From assembly GCF_017874035.1 (NCBI RefSeq), contig NZ_JAGGKV010000002.1, positions 494,676 to 558,675 of the forward strand: a stretch of DNA of 64,000 bases. Reading direction: 5' to 3'. Within the stretch, counting starts at the first letter, position 1. Each line of letters starts with the position of its first letter. Both the position numbers and the translations under genes were made by a program. This document shows positions 35,057 through 43,679 of this stretch, piece after piece. The stretch comes from Paenibacillus aceris (lineage in GTDB: Bacteria > Bacillota > Bacilli > Paenibacillales > NBRC-103111). Below the pieces are notes generated by a model. It searched no databases and was not told where the DNA came from. It was given only the letters and a program-made list of their open reading frames with translations.

Positions 35057-36403
35057 TTACTTCGCTTTATTTTTCTCTAAAACAGCGTTAGCATCCTTAC
35101 GGAATTTCGCCGCAGCCTCTTCAATGCTTGTTTTCTTATACAAGATTTGTTCACTTGCTGCTTTAAGCAGTTTCTCGACCTCGATGGAACCAACCGGATT
35201 CGGAGGATCCATTTGGGAGCTGTTTTGTTCTGCCCAAGCAACATAATCAAAAATTTTCACTTCGTTTGGTGACAGCAGCGGTTTCAGAGCATCCTTCACT
35301 TTGGAGGAAACCGGCACACCGCGATCGCCTTTAATCAATTTGTTCGCTTCAACATCGTTAACGAAGAAGGAAATGAACTTCGCTGCTTCTTCTTTTTGCT
35401 TGGAGCTGTTGGCAATAGAGAAGTACATACTTGGTTTCAAGAAAAGGCCTTTATTGCCATTGCGTCCAGGCAGTGGAAGCAATTCAAGCGGGCGGTCTTT
35501 GACCAAGTTGGCTACAGCCAAAAATTGGTTGGACCATCCATTGCCGGTCACTGCATTGTTCAGCAAAATTTCATCTTCCTCGGCTACCCCTTTCTTCTGT
35601 GACTCTTTATCAAGGGAAAGGATATTGCCGGCATCGTACCATTTTTGATATCGCTTGAAGTAATCAATGAAAGGTTTATCATCGTTGTAGCCTAGCGCTG
35701 TTCCGTCTGCGTTATACATTTTTTGATCGACGGAGCGAAGATAGTACGGGAAGAAGACCTCATGGTGGAGTGCAAAACCGCCGATTTGTTTGCCGCCTGC
35801 TTTTGCTTTCGCCGCAACCGCATCATAGTCATCCCAAGTCCAATCTTTTGTAGGCATGTTAATGCCTAAGCTTTTAAAAGTATTCACGTCAACGGTCGTC
35901 GCCAACGCATTCACACCTAAATTCATAGCAACTAACTTGCCGCCAACCTCACCACCGGAGATGTTGTTCGGAGATATGGAGGAAACATCTATAAGCCCGT
36001 TTTTGGTGTAAGGCGTCAGATCAGCCAGTTGATTTTTTCCGCCGTATTGCGTCAAGTAAGAGATATCCATTTGAATAACGTCCGGCAGCTGGTTGGCTGA
36101 GGCTTGTGGAGCAAGCTTTTTCCAATAGTCATCAAATGGCGCGTATTCCGCTTCGATCTTTACATTCGGGTTCTGTTTCTCGTACATCTCGATGACTTTG
36201 AGCGTGTAATCGTGACGCGCTTGTCCGCCCCACCATGCAACGCGAAGTTTAACTGGATCTTTACTAGGTGCTGTAGTAGCCGCTGCTGCTTTGGATGGTT
36301 CCGCGCTGGCCGCAGGTGCTGCTGGCGTATTCGTGCTTGATGAACATGCTGCCGCAGTAAACATGATGGATAGCGACAGAGCTAAAGTGAATACTTTTTT
36401 CAT
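35057..36403 (-). CDS. Extracellular sugar-binding lipoprotein (ABC family 1)
   Basis: A 448-residue solute-binding protein. The signal peptide ends MFTAAAC with lipidated Cys20, followed by a Pro/Ala/Ser linker. The mature part has the family pattern LRVAWWGGQARHDYTLKVI, a DVIQMDISYLTQY strand and PTKDWTWDDYDAVAAKAK. It should bind an oligosaccharide for an ABC importer, but no permease or ATPase gene is nearby, so it is an orphan. Start 36403 follows GGGGAGG; an upstream in-frame ATG at 36433 is rejected. A cre-like catabolite site lies 35 bp upstream. Confidence 0.9.
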   Translation of the reverse strand: MKKVFTLALSLSIMFTAAACSSSTNTPAAPAASAEPSKAAAATTAPSKDPVKLRVAWWGGQARHDYTLKVIEMYEKQNPNVKIEAEYAPFDDYWKKLAPQASANQLPDVIQMDISYLTQYGGKNQLADLTPYTKNGLIDVSSISPNNISGGEVGGKLVAMNLGVNALATTVDVNTFKSLGINMPTKDWTWDDYDAVAAKAKAGGKQIGGFALHHEVFFPYYLRSVDQKMYNADGTALGYNDDKPFIDYFKRYQKWYDAGNILSLDKESQKKGVAEEDEILLNNAVTGNGWSNQFLAVANLVKDRPLELLPLPGRNGNKGLFLKPSMYFSIANSSKQKEEAAKFISFFVNDVEANKLIKGDRGVPVSSKVKDALKPLLSPNEVKIFDYVAWAEQNSSQMDPPNPVGSIEVEKLLKAASEQILYKKTSIEEAAAKFRKDANAVLEKNKAK

Positions 36404-36437
36404 CTCTATTCCTCCCCTAAATGAGCCGTTCATATTT

Positions 36438-36451
36438 GGATAACGCTTACA
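36438..36451 (-). promoter_or_regulatory. cre-like (CcpA) site before the sugar-binding gene
   Basis: On the minus strand TGTAAGCGTTATCC matches the CcpA consensus TGWAAGCGNTWNCA at all but the last base. It lies 35-48 bp upstream of the start codon, a position consistent with glucose repression. Confidence 0.5.
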
Positions 36452-36618
36452 TGTTTATTATCCATCTTTATGGCGGAAAGTTTAATCCAGAAAGTAGAGG
36501 TATTTGTTTAAAAAACAGTGTTAAAAGATTATTAAAAAAAAATAAAACCATCCCAATACTTTTTACGTAGTACTGTTTATGCATGACATACTTTCAGGGT
36601 TAGGGAGGTTTCTTGCTT

Positions 36619-36711
36619 ATGACAATGACACTCAGGTATTACCAAACCGCTTCAATCCGGGATGCCATTACCATGTTAGTCTGGTATTTACGTAAAAAAC
36701 GCCGCGCGTAA
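36619..36711 (+). CDS. Candidate 30-aa small protein
   Basis: A 30-codon ORF (MTMTLRYYQTASIRDAITML, then VWYLRKKRRA) with GGGAGG 10 bases before the ATG. A terminator starts 35 bp after the stop. The middle is a short hydrophobic/amphipathic helix and the C-terminus is strongly basic, as in small membrane-surface peptides. No homologue is recognised. The presence of a ribosome site, ATG, stop and terminator in an otherwise gene-free region is the main support. Confidence 0.5.
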   Translation: MTMTLRYYQTASIRDAITMLVWYLRKKRRA

Positions 36712-36745
36712 CATGACTTATATGTATCGCAACTAAATAAGTAAC

Positions 36746-36793
36746 AAAGGCTGCTCCTTAGTAGAATATCAACTGAAGGATGCAGCCTTTTTG
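36746..36793 (+). terminator. Intrinsic terminator
   Basis: AAAGGCTGCTCCTT pairs with AAGGATGCAGCCTTT, followed by a T run on the plus strand. It ends the 30-aa ORF transcript. Confidence 0.8.
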
Positions 36794-36860
36794 CTAGTCT
36801 ATTCGGGCGGCGGGCTTGGCGCGGGAATGCGTGAGCGAGATTCTGGCGGCGAGGACAAAG

Positions 36861-37037
36861 GGAACTACAGAGCTATATTTTGCCAATACGCTGCGTGTTG
36901 GCACGCGAATGTGAACTATGGACCGCTAGTTTGACATTTTTGGCCAAAAATAGGGTCTGACGGGCAGATACGGCCCTGTCGTTCCCATTCGGTACTCAAA
37001 TTGGCTGAATTCGCAAAAATAGCGGATTACAGTTCCC
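36861..37037. repeat. Decayed intergenic repeats with a GGGAAC core
   Basis: A GGGAACTACAGAGC-type motif occurs on the plus strand at 36861 and on the minus strand at 37037-37012 and 36986-36961, the last two spaced exactly 51 bases apart. The copies share GGGAAC, then a degenerate ~10 bases, then (G)CTATTTTTGC/GTATCTGCC. The gap 36794-37166 contains no convincing gene. This looks like a remnant of a dispersed intergenic element. Confidence 0.45.
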
Positions 37038-37166
37038 TTTAGATGTGAAGAAACATTGCGCGGAAAGGGTTGGGTGGCGTACAAATTGCATTCGACTGTG
37101 CGCTCACGAGTCTCCAAGAAGGGACATTGCGCCGTCAAAGCGCATTCGGTTGCACGAAAAGTAAAA

Positions 37167-38117
37167 TCAACAAATAATCGAACTTAACAATTCATAGGAA
37201 CGCAGCCGCTTATCGTAATCAGCAATCGGCGTAACAACCAAAAATTCTTCGACGCCGCATCGCTGTGCCAGCCGCTCCAATTGTTCCCGTACGCTAGCCG
37301 CAGTGCCCAGGAACATTCTGCGCTGGGCTAGAGTCTGACCCTCAACGCCAGTTCCAGCGCTAGCGCCACCCTCCCCGTATCCTGCCGACTGCAACCAAGG
37401 CATTCCAACAGCTAAAGCCCGCGCCTCCTCCTCCGAATCGGCACAAACTACACCGATCGCGATGATGACACGGGGGCGCTCGCTTTGAACGGACGGCACG
37501 AATTTCTCCCGATACCCGCTCACAACTTCCAAAGCATCGCTATCGCTCATAAACTGCCCAAATACATAGCCGGTTCCATGCTCTGCAGCGAATGCAGCGC
37601 TTTTGCTGTTCGTGCCAAGCATCCACACGTCTGGCGGAATCGATGGCACCGGCCTTGCCGCTACCGGCTGCCCTTCACATGCAAACCGGCCTTCCAGCAA
37701 GGCCATTAACGACTTTAACGTTTCAGGCAGCTGACGAACGTTCTCCAGGAAGTTGCCGCTAAGCGCAATAGCGGCATTGGCCGATCCGCCGGGCGCCCGC
37801 CCGATGCCAAGATCGATCCTGCCAGGATACAAGGAAGCCAGCATATGAAAATTTTCAGCCACCTTCATAGGCTTGTAATGCGGCAGCAGCAGCGCTCCTG
37901 AGCCGATGCGGATACGATCAGTCCGCGCGCCGATATGCGCCAAAAGAACCTCGGGCGACGTACAAGCCAGCGAGGGCATATCGTGATGCTCCGCGACCCA
38001 ATAACGCGAATAGCCCCATTTTTCAGCCTGTCCAGCCAACTTGACAGCTTGCTCATAGGCTGTGCCTACATCTGCCGGAGCGATGACGGGCACAAGATCT
38101 AACACACTTAGCTTCAC
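37167..38117 (-). CDS. LLM class flavin-dependent oxidoreductase (luciferase-like)
   Basis: A 316-residue TIM-barrel monooxygenase of the bacterial luciferase-like group. The N-terminal LSVLDLVPVI, WVAEHHDMPSLACTSPEVL and LGIGRAPGG segments are typical of the group-1 LLM subfamily that uses FMNH2. The substrate is unknown. Start follows GGGAGG. It is followed downstream only by degenerate repeats; upstream on the same strand is an SDR gene beyond its own hairpin, so it is probably monocistronic. Confidence 0.88.
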   Translation of the reverse strand: MKLSVLDLVPVIAPADVGTAYEQAVKLAGQAEKWGYSRYWVAEHHDMPSLACTSPEVLLAHIGARTDRIRIGSGALLLPHYKPMKVAENFHMLASLYPGRIDLGIGRAPGGSANAAIALSGNFLENVRQLPETLKSLMALLEGRFACEGQPVAARPVPSIPPDVWMLGTNSKSAAFAAEHGTGYVFGQFMSDSDALEVVSGYREKFVPSVQSERPRVIIAIGVVCADSEEEARALAVGMPWLQSAGYGEGGASAGTGVEGQTLAQRRMFLGTAASVREQLERLAQRCGVEEFLVVTPIADYDKRLRSYELLSSIIC

Positions 38118-38216
38118 TCGAATGTTCCTCCCTATTCCTCATCACTTTCTCATTATGCACATGAAGAGTGTGTTACGCCAATTGACGCTAACGATTTACC
38201 GCCTTCTTCGCACAAA

Positions 38217-38262
38217 GAAGCCCCGCCAATTCCGCATCCGGAAGAGGCAGGGCTTGCTTTTT
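38217..38262. terminator. Hairpin between SDR and LLM genes, probable terminator
   Basis: AAGCCCCGCC pairs imperfectly with GGCAGGGCTT and encloses a CTTCCGGATGCGGAA stem. The T run is better on the plus strand, so its orientation is uncertain. Confidence 0.5.
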
Positions 38263-38349
38263 ATTCAGGCTTCCAAATCTTAAACCGGCCGCTCAGCGCC
38301 TGCATTCAGAACGTAATATCGCGTTTCCCTTACCTTATGATGAATTAGC

Positions 38350-39132
38350 TTACAAGGCTTCGCCCTTGCCGCCATCAACATTGACGGACGTTCCCGTCAC
38401 ATAAGAAGCCGCTTTAGACGAAAGGAATGTAATGACGTTCGCTGCTTCTTCCGCATCGCCGATACGGCCAAGCGGAATGTCATGCCTTGCATCTCGCGCG
38501 TACTCGTCCCAAGTCAGCTCGGGAGCTTCCCGCTGCCAGCCTTTCTCCAGCTGATCGCTGCGAATCTTTCCGATACAAACCGTGTTGACACGAATGCCAT
38601 CCCCGGCAAGATCCTTGCTCATCGCATTGGTTAAGGCAAGTCCTGCCGCACGGCTTACACTTGTGGGCAAGGAGGAAGCCGGCGGCGTTTTGGCAGCGGA
38701 CGTTGTTATATTCACAATGGAGCCGCCTCCGGCTTGACACATATAAGGAATCGCAAAGCGGGAGCAATGAATCGCCCCAAACAGTTTCAGCTCAAGATCG
38801 TGCCGCCACACCTCTGTAGCCACCTGTTCAAAAGGCTTCGCTGCGGAAGTCCCGGCATTATTCACCAAAATATCGATGCCCCCGAATGCTTCAACCGTTT
38901 GCTCAACGGCGCGTTTACAATCTTCCTCAGACGTGACATCCGCCTGAATCGTTAGCACGTTGCTATCGGTTAAACTCGCAATATGTTTGGCAGCTTCCTG
39001 GAGCTGCTCCTCATTACGCGCACAAATGGCAACCTTTGCTCCCTCGCGGGATAACGTTATTGCTGTCGCCAAACCAATCCCTTTACTCCCGCCTGTAATT
39101 AAGGCGACCTTCCCCTGCAATCCCAAATCCAT
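38350..39132 (-). CDS. SDR family oxidoreductase with altered catalytic residues
   Basis: A 260-residue Rossmann protein. The cofactor loop TGGSKGIG (~residue 12), VNNAG (~90) and the C-terminal FLSSKAASYVTGTSVNVDGG are standard classical-SDR features. The usual YxxxK catalytic pair is missing: the aligned segment reads LPTSVSRAAG, with Thr or Pro in place of Tyr and Arg in place of Lys. Related SDRs with this PTSVSR segment exist, so it is likely a real subfamily and not a lesion. Activity on the usual carbonyl substrates is doubtful. It stands alone upstream of the LLM gene. Confidence 0.87.
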   Translation of the reverse strand: MDLGLQGKVALITGGSKGIGLATAITLSREGAKVAICARNEEQLQEAAKHIASLTDSNVLTIQADVTSEEDCKRAVEQTVEAFGGIDILVNNAGTSAAKPFEQVATEVWRHDLELKLFGAIHCSRFAIPYMCQAGGGSIVNITTSAAKTPPASSLPTSVSRAAGLALTNAMSKDLAGDGIRVNTVCIGKIRSDQLEKGWQREAPELTWDEYARDARHDIPLGRIGDAEEAANVITFLSSKAASYVTGTSVNVDGGKGEAL

Positions 39133-39232
39133 TGCTTCATCATCCTTTCATTGACACCAGAGTAGTTCATGCATATTAATCTAGCATACTCCTTTTGCAG
39201 GGATTTTTACAAATGATTGTGTATGCCCGTTG

Positions 39233-39261
39233 CAAAAAAAAGAGAGGCACGAGGCCTCTCC
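39233..39261 (-). terminator. Intrinsic terminator of the Gfo/Idh operon
   Basis: On the minus strand GAGAGGCC-TCGT-GCCTCTC is followed by eight T. It starts 10 bp after the stop codon. Confidence 0.9.
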
Positions 39262-39270
39262 TTCTTCATG

Positions 39271-40356
39271 TTAAGCATTCAAATAAACGGCTTTCCCCGT
39301 ACGCGCCGATTCATAAATAGCTTCTAGAATTTGCGAAACGACGTATGCTTGCTCAGGCGTTACGACAGGCTCCGAATCCGTTTCAATCGCCTTGATCCAC
39401 GTGCGCATTTCCAGATCCGCATCGCTTTCTTTGGCTCCATCATAGAAAGCAACTCCGCCGGCTTTCAGATCCACTTCGGTTGTATACAAACGGCTGTGTT
39501 TCTCGCCATTGATGCGAAGTCCGCCTTTCATGTCTGCGCCGCCTTCCGTTCCGCTCAGCGAGCACTTGGCTTCGTCGACTTCAAGCGTATTCAACGCCCA
39601 GCTGGATTCCAGCATGATCGTCGCTCCGTTTTCCATTACGATCATCCCGAAAGCGGAATCTTCCACCGTGAACTTGCTCGGATCCCACGGACCCCATGCG
39701 TTGGCGGCATTCTCCTTTTGGGATAATTCGTGGTAGGACGTTCCCAACACAACTTTCGGCTTATAGTTATCCATCATCCAAAGCGTTAAGTCCAGAGCAT
39801 GTGTCCCGATATCAATTAACGGGCCTCCTCCTTGCTTTTCTTCATCCAAGAATACGCCCCATGTCGGAACGGCACGTCGGCGAATCGCATGCGCTTTTGC
39901 AAAATAAATGTCGCCAAGCTCCCCTTGCTCACAAACACGCTTCAAATGCTGGCTATCCGCACGGAAACGGTTGTTGTAGCCAATTGTAAGCTTCTTGCCC
40001 GTGCGTTTGGCTGTTTCAGCCATACGCTTGGCATCTGCCGCTGTTTTCGCCATCGGCTTCTCGCACATAACATGCTTGCCTGCCTCCAGCGCCGCAATTG
40101 CAATTTCAGCATGCGAATCATTTGGTGTAAGAACATGTACGATATCTATCGTCGCATCTGTTAATAGTTCTTTGTAATCTTCATAGACTGTAGCGCCTTC
40201 TGCGCCGTATTTGTCCGCCGCCTTTTCCGCGCGCTCGCTAACGATGTCACAGAATGCGACAATTTCAACATTTTTCAGCTTGCTCAAGCTCGGTAAATGC
40301 TTCCCGTTTGCAATTCCACCGCAACCAATGATACCAATACGGAAAATACGTGACAT
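39271..40356 (-). CDS. Gfo/Idh/MocA family oxidoreductase (second of tandem pair)
   Basis: A 361-residue NAD(P)-dependent sugar or cyclitol dehydrogenase. The N-terminal Rossmann domain has IGIIGCGGIANGKHLPSL, and EKPMAKTAADAKRMA carries the conserved catalytic EKP lysine. GGGPLIDIGTHALDL with the family's Asp and His lies near residue 180. The substrate is unknown (inositol, glucoside or 3-keto sugar are usual). It lies 33 bp downstream of a paralogue in the same operon; such pairs often catalyse successive or reverse oxidation steps on the same sugar. Confidence 0.9.
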   Translation of the reverse strand: MSRIFRIGIIGCGGIANGKHLPSLSKLKNVEIVAFCDIVSERAEKAADKYGAEGATVYEDYKELLTDATIDIVHVLTPNDSHAEIAIAALEAGKHVMCEKPMAKTAADAKRMAETAKRTGKKLTIGYNNRFRADSQHLKRVCEQGELGDIYFAKAHAIRRRAVPTWGVFLDEEKQGGGPLIDIGTHALDLTLWMMDNYKPKVVLGTSYHELSQKENAANAWGPWDPSKFTVEDSAFGMIVMENGATIMLESSWALNTLEVDEAKCSLSGTEGGADMKGGLRINGEKHSRLYTTEVDLKAGGVAFYDGAKESDADLEMRTWIKAIETDSEPVVTPEQAYVVSQILEAIYESARTGKAVYLNA

Positions 40357-40389
40357 AAGATTACCTCCAAAGTAGGTTAAATTTTATAG

Positions 40390-41472
40390 TTAATTAGGAA
40401 GTTCAATGGTGACTTCGCGTTTCTGGAGAGAGGAACGGATTATACCGTCAATAATCGCTTGATTCCGGACAATCTGCTCACCTGGAATCGGCGCTGGCTT
40501 GCCGTCGCGAACCGCTTCAACGAAATCGCGGACTTTTTCATGAAACAGATTCTTTTTGTGCTCTACGATCGGAATTTGACTTTCGGTATGATGTCCCAGG
40601 ACATCATGGAAGTACGTAATGGATCCTACAGATCCGTCAAAAACGCCGCTCCATGGCCCTTTACCGGCAGGCGTCACTTTAAGTCCGCCATCTGTTCCGA
40701 GGAACAAGGTCGGTCCTAATGTGTCCATATGCATGGCCCATGAGATTTTAAAATTCAGCACGAGATCGTCTTCAAATCGGATCATCGCAACACCGAAATC
40801 CTCCACATCGAAGCGCGCTGCTTCTTTATGATATAAAGGGTTCGTCCCAAAAAAGTTAGAACTGTAGGCGGATACGGTAAGCGGTTTCGGATAACCCATT
40901 GCGTTTAGCGCCATATCGAGCGAGTAACAGCCAATATCAGCCATCGCGCCGGCACCGGCGATTTCTTTGGAGATGAATGTACCGCCAGGCATGCCTCTTC
41001 GTCTTCCGCCGCCGGTCTCTACGTAGTACACCTTGCCTAACTGACCGGATTGAACCACATCTTGAATGACTTTCATGTTAGGATCATATCTCGGTTGGAA
41101 GCCTACATTCAGCATAAAGCCTGTCTTCTTCGACGTTTGTGCCATTTCTAGGGCTTCTTCCAATGTAACGGACATCGGCTTTTCAAGCATTACGTGCTTG
41201 CCTGCCAGCAAAGCGTCTACCGTCGTACGGTGATGAGCCACATTCGGCGTGCAAATACTTACTCCGTCAAGGTCCAACTCCAGCAGTTGCCGGTAATCAT
41301 CAAAAGCTTGCGCTGATGAAAGCTGCCAAAAATCAATAAATTGCGCCGCTTTGCCAGGTACAGCATCTGCGACCGCTACAATCTCTACATCCTCCAGCTC
41401 TCGGTAGGCTTTAACATGAGCGCCAGCAATACCGCCGCCGCCAATAATGCCGATTTTCAATGTTTTACTCAT
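40390..41472 (-). CDS. Gfo/Idh/MocA family oxidoreductase (first of tandem pair)
   Basis: A 360-residue paralogue of the next gene with the same layout: IGIIGGGGIAGAHVKAY at the N-terminus, EKPMSVTLEEALEMAQ with the catalytic Lys (~95), and GAGAMADIGCYSLDMALNAM (~180), where Tyr replaces the more common His. It should oxidise a sugar hydroxyl with NAD(P). First gene of a two-gene operon ending at the 39233-39261 terminator. No transporter or regulator is adjacent, so the pathway is not evident. Confidence 0.9.
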   Translation of the reverse strand: MSKTLKIGIIGGGGIAGAHVKAYRELEDVEIVAVADAVPGKAAQFIDFWQLSSAQAFDDYRQLLELDLDGVSICTPNVAHHRTTVDALLAGKHVMLEKPMSVTLEEALEMAQTSKKTGFMLNVGFQPRYDPNMKVIQDVVQSGQLGKVYYVETGGGRRRGMPGGTFISKEIAGAGAMADIGCYSLDMALNAMGYPKPLTVSAYSSNFFGTNPLYHKEAARFDVEDFGVAMIRFEDDLVLNFKISWAMHMDTLGPTLFLGTDGGLKVTPAGKGPWSGVFDGSVGSITYFHDVLGHHTESQIPIVEHKKNLFHEKVRDFVEAVRDGKPAPIPGEQIVRNQAIIDGIIRSSLQKREVTIELPN

Positions 41473-41867
41473 CCCATTACCTCATCGCTACATGTAATAT
41501 TAAGACATCCTACTTAAATGTAGCATAGGAATAATCGGATTTTTAGTCTAACATTAGGACAAATAGATTAAGAAATTGCGACATGACAAAAATACTCTTT
41601 GCACAGCCTAACTTATGGCACACGATTGAGCTGCACATAGGCTTGATTGGACATCCTTGGATTTTGTCTAATTTCCTCCAAGGAAACAGCCACTCAAGGC
41701 GCCGAATTACTTGCTTCATTGGCCCCCCAGCTTCACGGCTTGTCTAGAAAGAGCACGGAGAAGCCCCTAATCTATTGCTTAAACCCTAAACAAATAAGAC
41801 TACCATCAACTAGATTTATCTACTTGATGGCAGCCTCACTCAGGCAGTTCCTTCACGATCTGCTTGC
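41473..41867. other. Intergenic region with a terminator hairpin
   Basis: This gap of about 395 bp lies before the Gfo/Idh operon. At 41799-41833 CCATCAA pairs with TTGATGG around a loop and is a probable terminator of the minus-strand gene ending at 41868. An imperfect palindrome GTCTAACATTAGGAC lies at 41548-41562, possibly an operator. I see no convincing gene in the remainder. Confidence 0.5.
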
Positions 41868-42539
41868 TTACACGCTCCCGTCGCCGCCTGTTTTTTTCTG
41901 CGCATCCTCCAATAGGCTCCGATAAGCTTGGTGCTCCGGGTGATCACGTACCAAGTCCTCATAGTAGCGAGTGACCCGTTGAAAATAGTAAGGATGAACA
42001 TCTTGCGTCGGTACAAGCCTGTAAGGATCCCAACGATACGTTTGCACTTGATAGGCTTTATCGTGCTCCTGCACCCAAAGTGCAAGTTCACATAGTCCAT
42101 CTCTCCCGTCCCGGGTTGGCATATCCTCAATTTCCAAATGGTTATACGTCGTTCCGGGAGGAATCATCCGTTGGAAACCGCTTGCCGTCCACTGGATAAT
42201 GTCGAGCTCAGAGCGAGTCCCCTCCTGCAGCCAGCCTACGATGACATCCCAACCCTCTCTGCGCGAAACAGGCGCTGCGACAAAATCTGTCACTTCCCTA
42301 ATTCCTCCCGTGGCAGCGGATGCGATAGGAAACCAGTTACCAGAATAATCCTTGAGTGAAAACAGGTACTGGTTGTCTAAAAATCTATACATTGCCGTGA
42401 TTTCGGGAGAGCCATCACCATCTACGTCAGCATACAAGATCGCCGCGGGATTCCCTTGCTGTTGCAGCTGTACAATCTCTGCTTCTTTCGGGATACAGCT
42501 TCGGACGACGGAAAGGAAATCAATCGGGGTCAAACTCAT
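41868..42539 (-). CDS. Hypothetical protein with a VCBS-like DVDGDG loop
   Basis: A 223-residue protein without signal peptide or membrane segment. One calcium-loop-like element ADVDGDGSPEITAMYRF occurs near residue 40, as in FG-GAP/VCBS beta-propeller repeats, and later strands (YNHLEIEDMPTRDGRDGLCE, KAYQVQTYRWDPYRL) suggest further blades. The function is unknown. Start 42539 is preferred, with GAGGG about 7 bases upstream; the upstream in-frame codons to 42611 lack a ribosome site. It is downstream of glpX but separated by a terminator. Confidence 0.7.
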   Translation of the reverse strand: MSLTPIDFLSVVRSCIPKEAEIVQLQQQGNPAAILYADVDGDGSPEITAMYRFLDNQYLFSLKDYSGNWFPIASAATGGIREVTDFVAAPVSRREGWDVIVGWLQEGTRSELDIIQWTASGFQRMIPPGTTYNHLEIEDMPTRDGRDGLCELALWVQEHDKAYQVQTYRWDPYRLVPTQDVHPYYFQRVTRYYEDLVRDHPEHQAYRSLLEDAQKKTGGDGSV

Positions 42540-42627
42540 GGTCATCCCTCTTTTCGCATCATTTTCAACTAAAGTATATGCGTAAGTGGACTTGACCCAT
42601 GAACAATTCAACCGGATCGGAACAACA

Positions 42628-42672
42628 AAAGACCATGCATCTCAACAAAGCTGAGGTACATGGTCTTATTTA
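42628..42672 (-). terminator. Intrinsic terminator of the ccpN-ppsR-glpX operon
   Basis: AAGACCATG pairs with CATGGTCTT around an inner CTCA/TGAG stem; a T-rich run follows on the minus strand. It is 5 bp after the glpX stop. Confidence 0.82.
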
Positions 42673-42676
42673 CGCT

Positions 42677-43639
42677 TTAGGCACTCCCTTGATACACCTG
42701 CGTCTGATGGACACAATGGATGAAACGCACTGTCTGCGTTTCGGCTCTCATCACGACCGAATGAGTCTCCGCACGACCACCGAACTGGTACTTCACGCCG
42801 CTCAGGAAATCGCCTGAGGTCACTCCTGTAGCTGCGAAGTAAATATCGGATTCTCCGATAAGATCGCGCATGGCAAGCACTTTTGATGGATCTGCAATCC
42901 CCATTGCCATGCAGCGTGCAATCTCTTCATCATTGTCCGGCAGCAGCCGTCCTTGAAATTCGCCGCCCATGCAGCGCAGTGCAGCAGCAGCGAGCACGCC
43001 TTCCGGCGCTCCCCCCGAACCCACATGCAGATCAACGCCCGTCTCGGGAAACGCTGTCGCCATGGCGCCCGCCACATCGCCATCACTGAGCAAATGAATT
43101 TTGACGCCTAGTGTGCGCAGAACCAGTATTTTGTCGGCATGCCGTTTTCGATCCAAAATGGACACGGTTAGCTCTGTTATGTCTTTTTGCAGCAGTTCCG
43201 CCGCTTTGCGCACTGTAACTTCAAGCGGATCCTCTAACCGGAGATGACCGGCTAAACGAGGACCTACTGCCAGCTTCTCCATATACATATCCGGAGCATG
43301 CAGCAGATTCCCTTTCTCAGCAATGGCAACCACGGAAAGCGCATTGTTTCTGCCGCTAGCGACAATATCTGTTCCCTCGAGCGGATCTACTGCTACATCA
43401 AATTCCGGACCCGCGCCGCTGCCAACAGACTCGCCAATGTAGAGCATCGGGGCTTCATCCATCTCCCCTTCTCCTATCACAACAGTTCCACGAAAAGGAA
43501 TGGAGCTAAAAATAGAACGCATAGCAGAAGTTGCCGCTTCATCAGCGCTATGTTTATTCCCTTTTCCAGTCCACCGTGCGGACGCTAAAGCAGCATATTC
43601 TGTAACTCGGACAATTTCCAGTGACAAATCTCTTTGCAT
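42677..43639 (-). CDS. glpX: Class II fructose-1,6-bisphosphatase
   Basis: A 320-residue gluconeogenic phosphatase that turns fructose 1,6-bisphosphate into fructose 6-phosphate. The metal-binding signatures GEGEMDEAP and VDPLEGTDIVASGRNNA are those of GlpX. Start 43639 (MQRDLSLEIV) is chosen on family length and the nearby GAAAGGG; the frame stays open upstream into the next gene. It lies 40 bp after the PpsR gene on the same strand, so ccpN, ppsR and glpX probably form an operon devoted to the glycolysis-gluconeogenesis switch. B. subtilis has ccpN-yqfL without this third member. Confidence 0.93.
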   Translation of the reverse strand: MQRDLSLEIVRVTEYAALASARWTGKGNKHSADEAATSAMRSIFSSIPFRGTVVIGEGEMDEAPMLYIGESVGSGAGPEFDVAVDPLEGTDIVASGRNNALSVVAIAEKGNLLHAPDMYMEKLAVGPRLAGHLRLEDPLEVTVRKAAELLQKDITELTVSILDRKRHADKILVLRTLGVKIHLLSDGDVAGAMATAFPETGVDLHVGSGGAPEGVLAAAALRCMGGEFQGRLLPDNDEEIARCMAMGIADPSKVLAMRDLIGESDIYFAATGVTSGDFLSGVKYQFGGRAETHSVVMRAETQTVRFIHCVHQTQVYQGSA

Positions 43640-43679
43640 ACATCCATTCACCCTTTCTATTTGGAGTTGTTTTGAGTAT

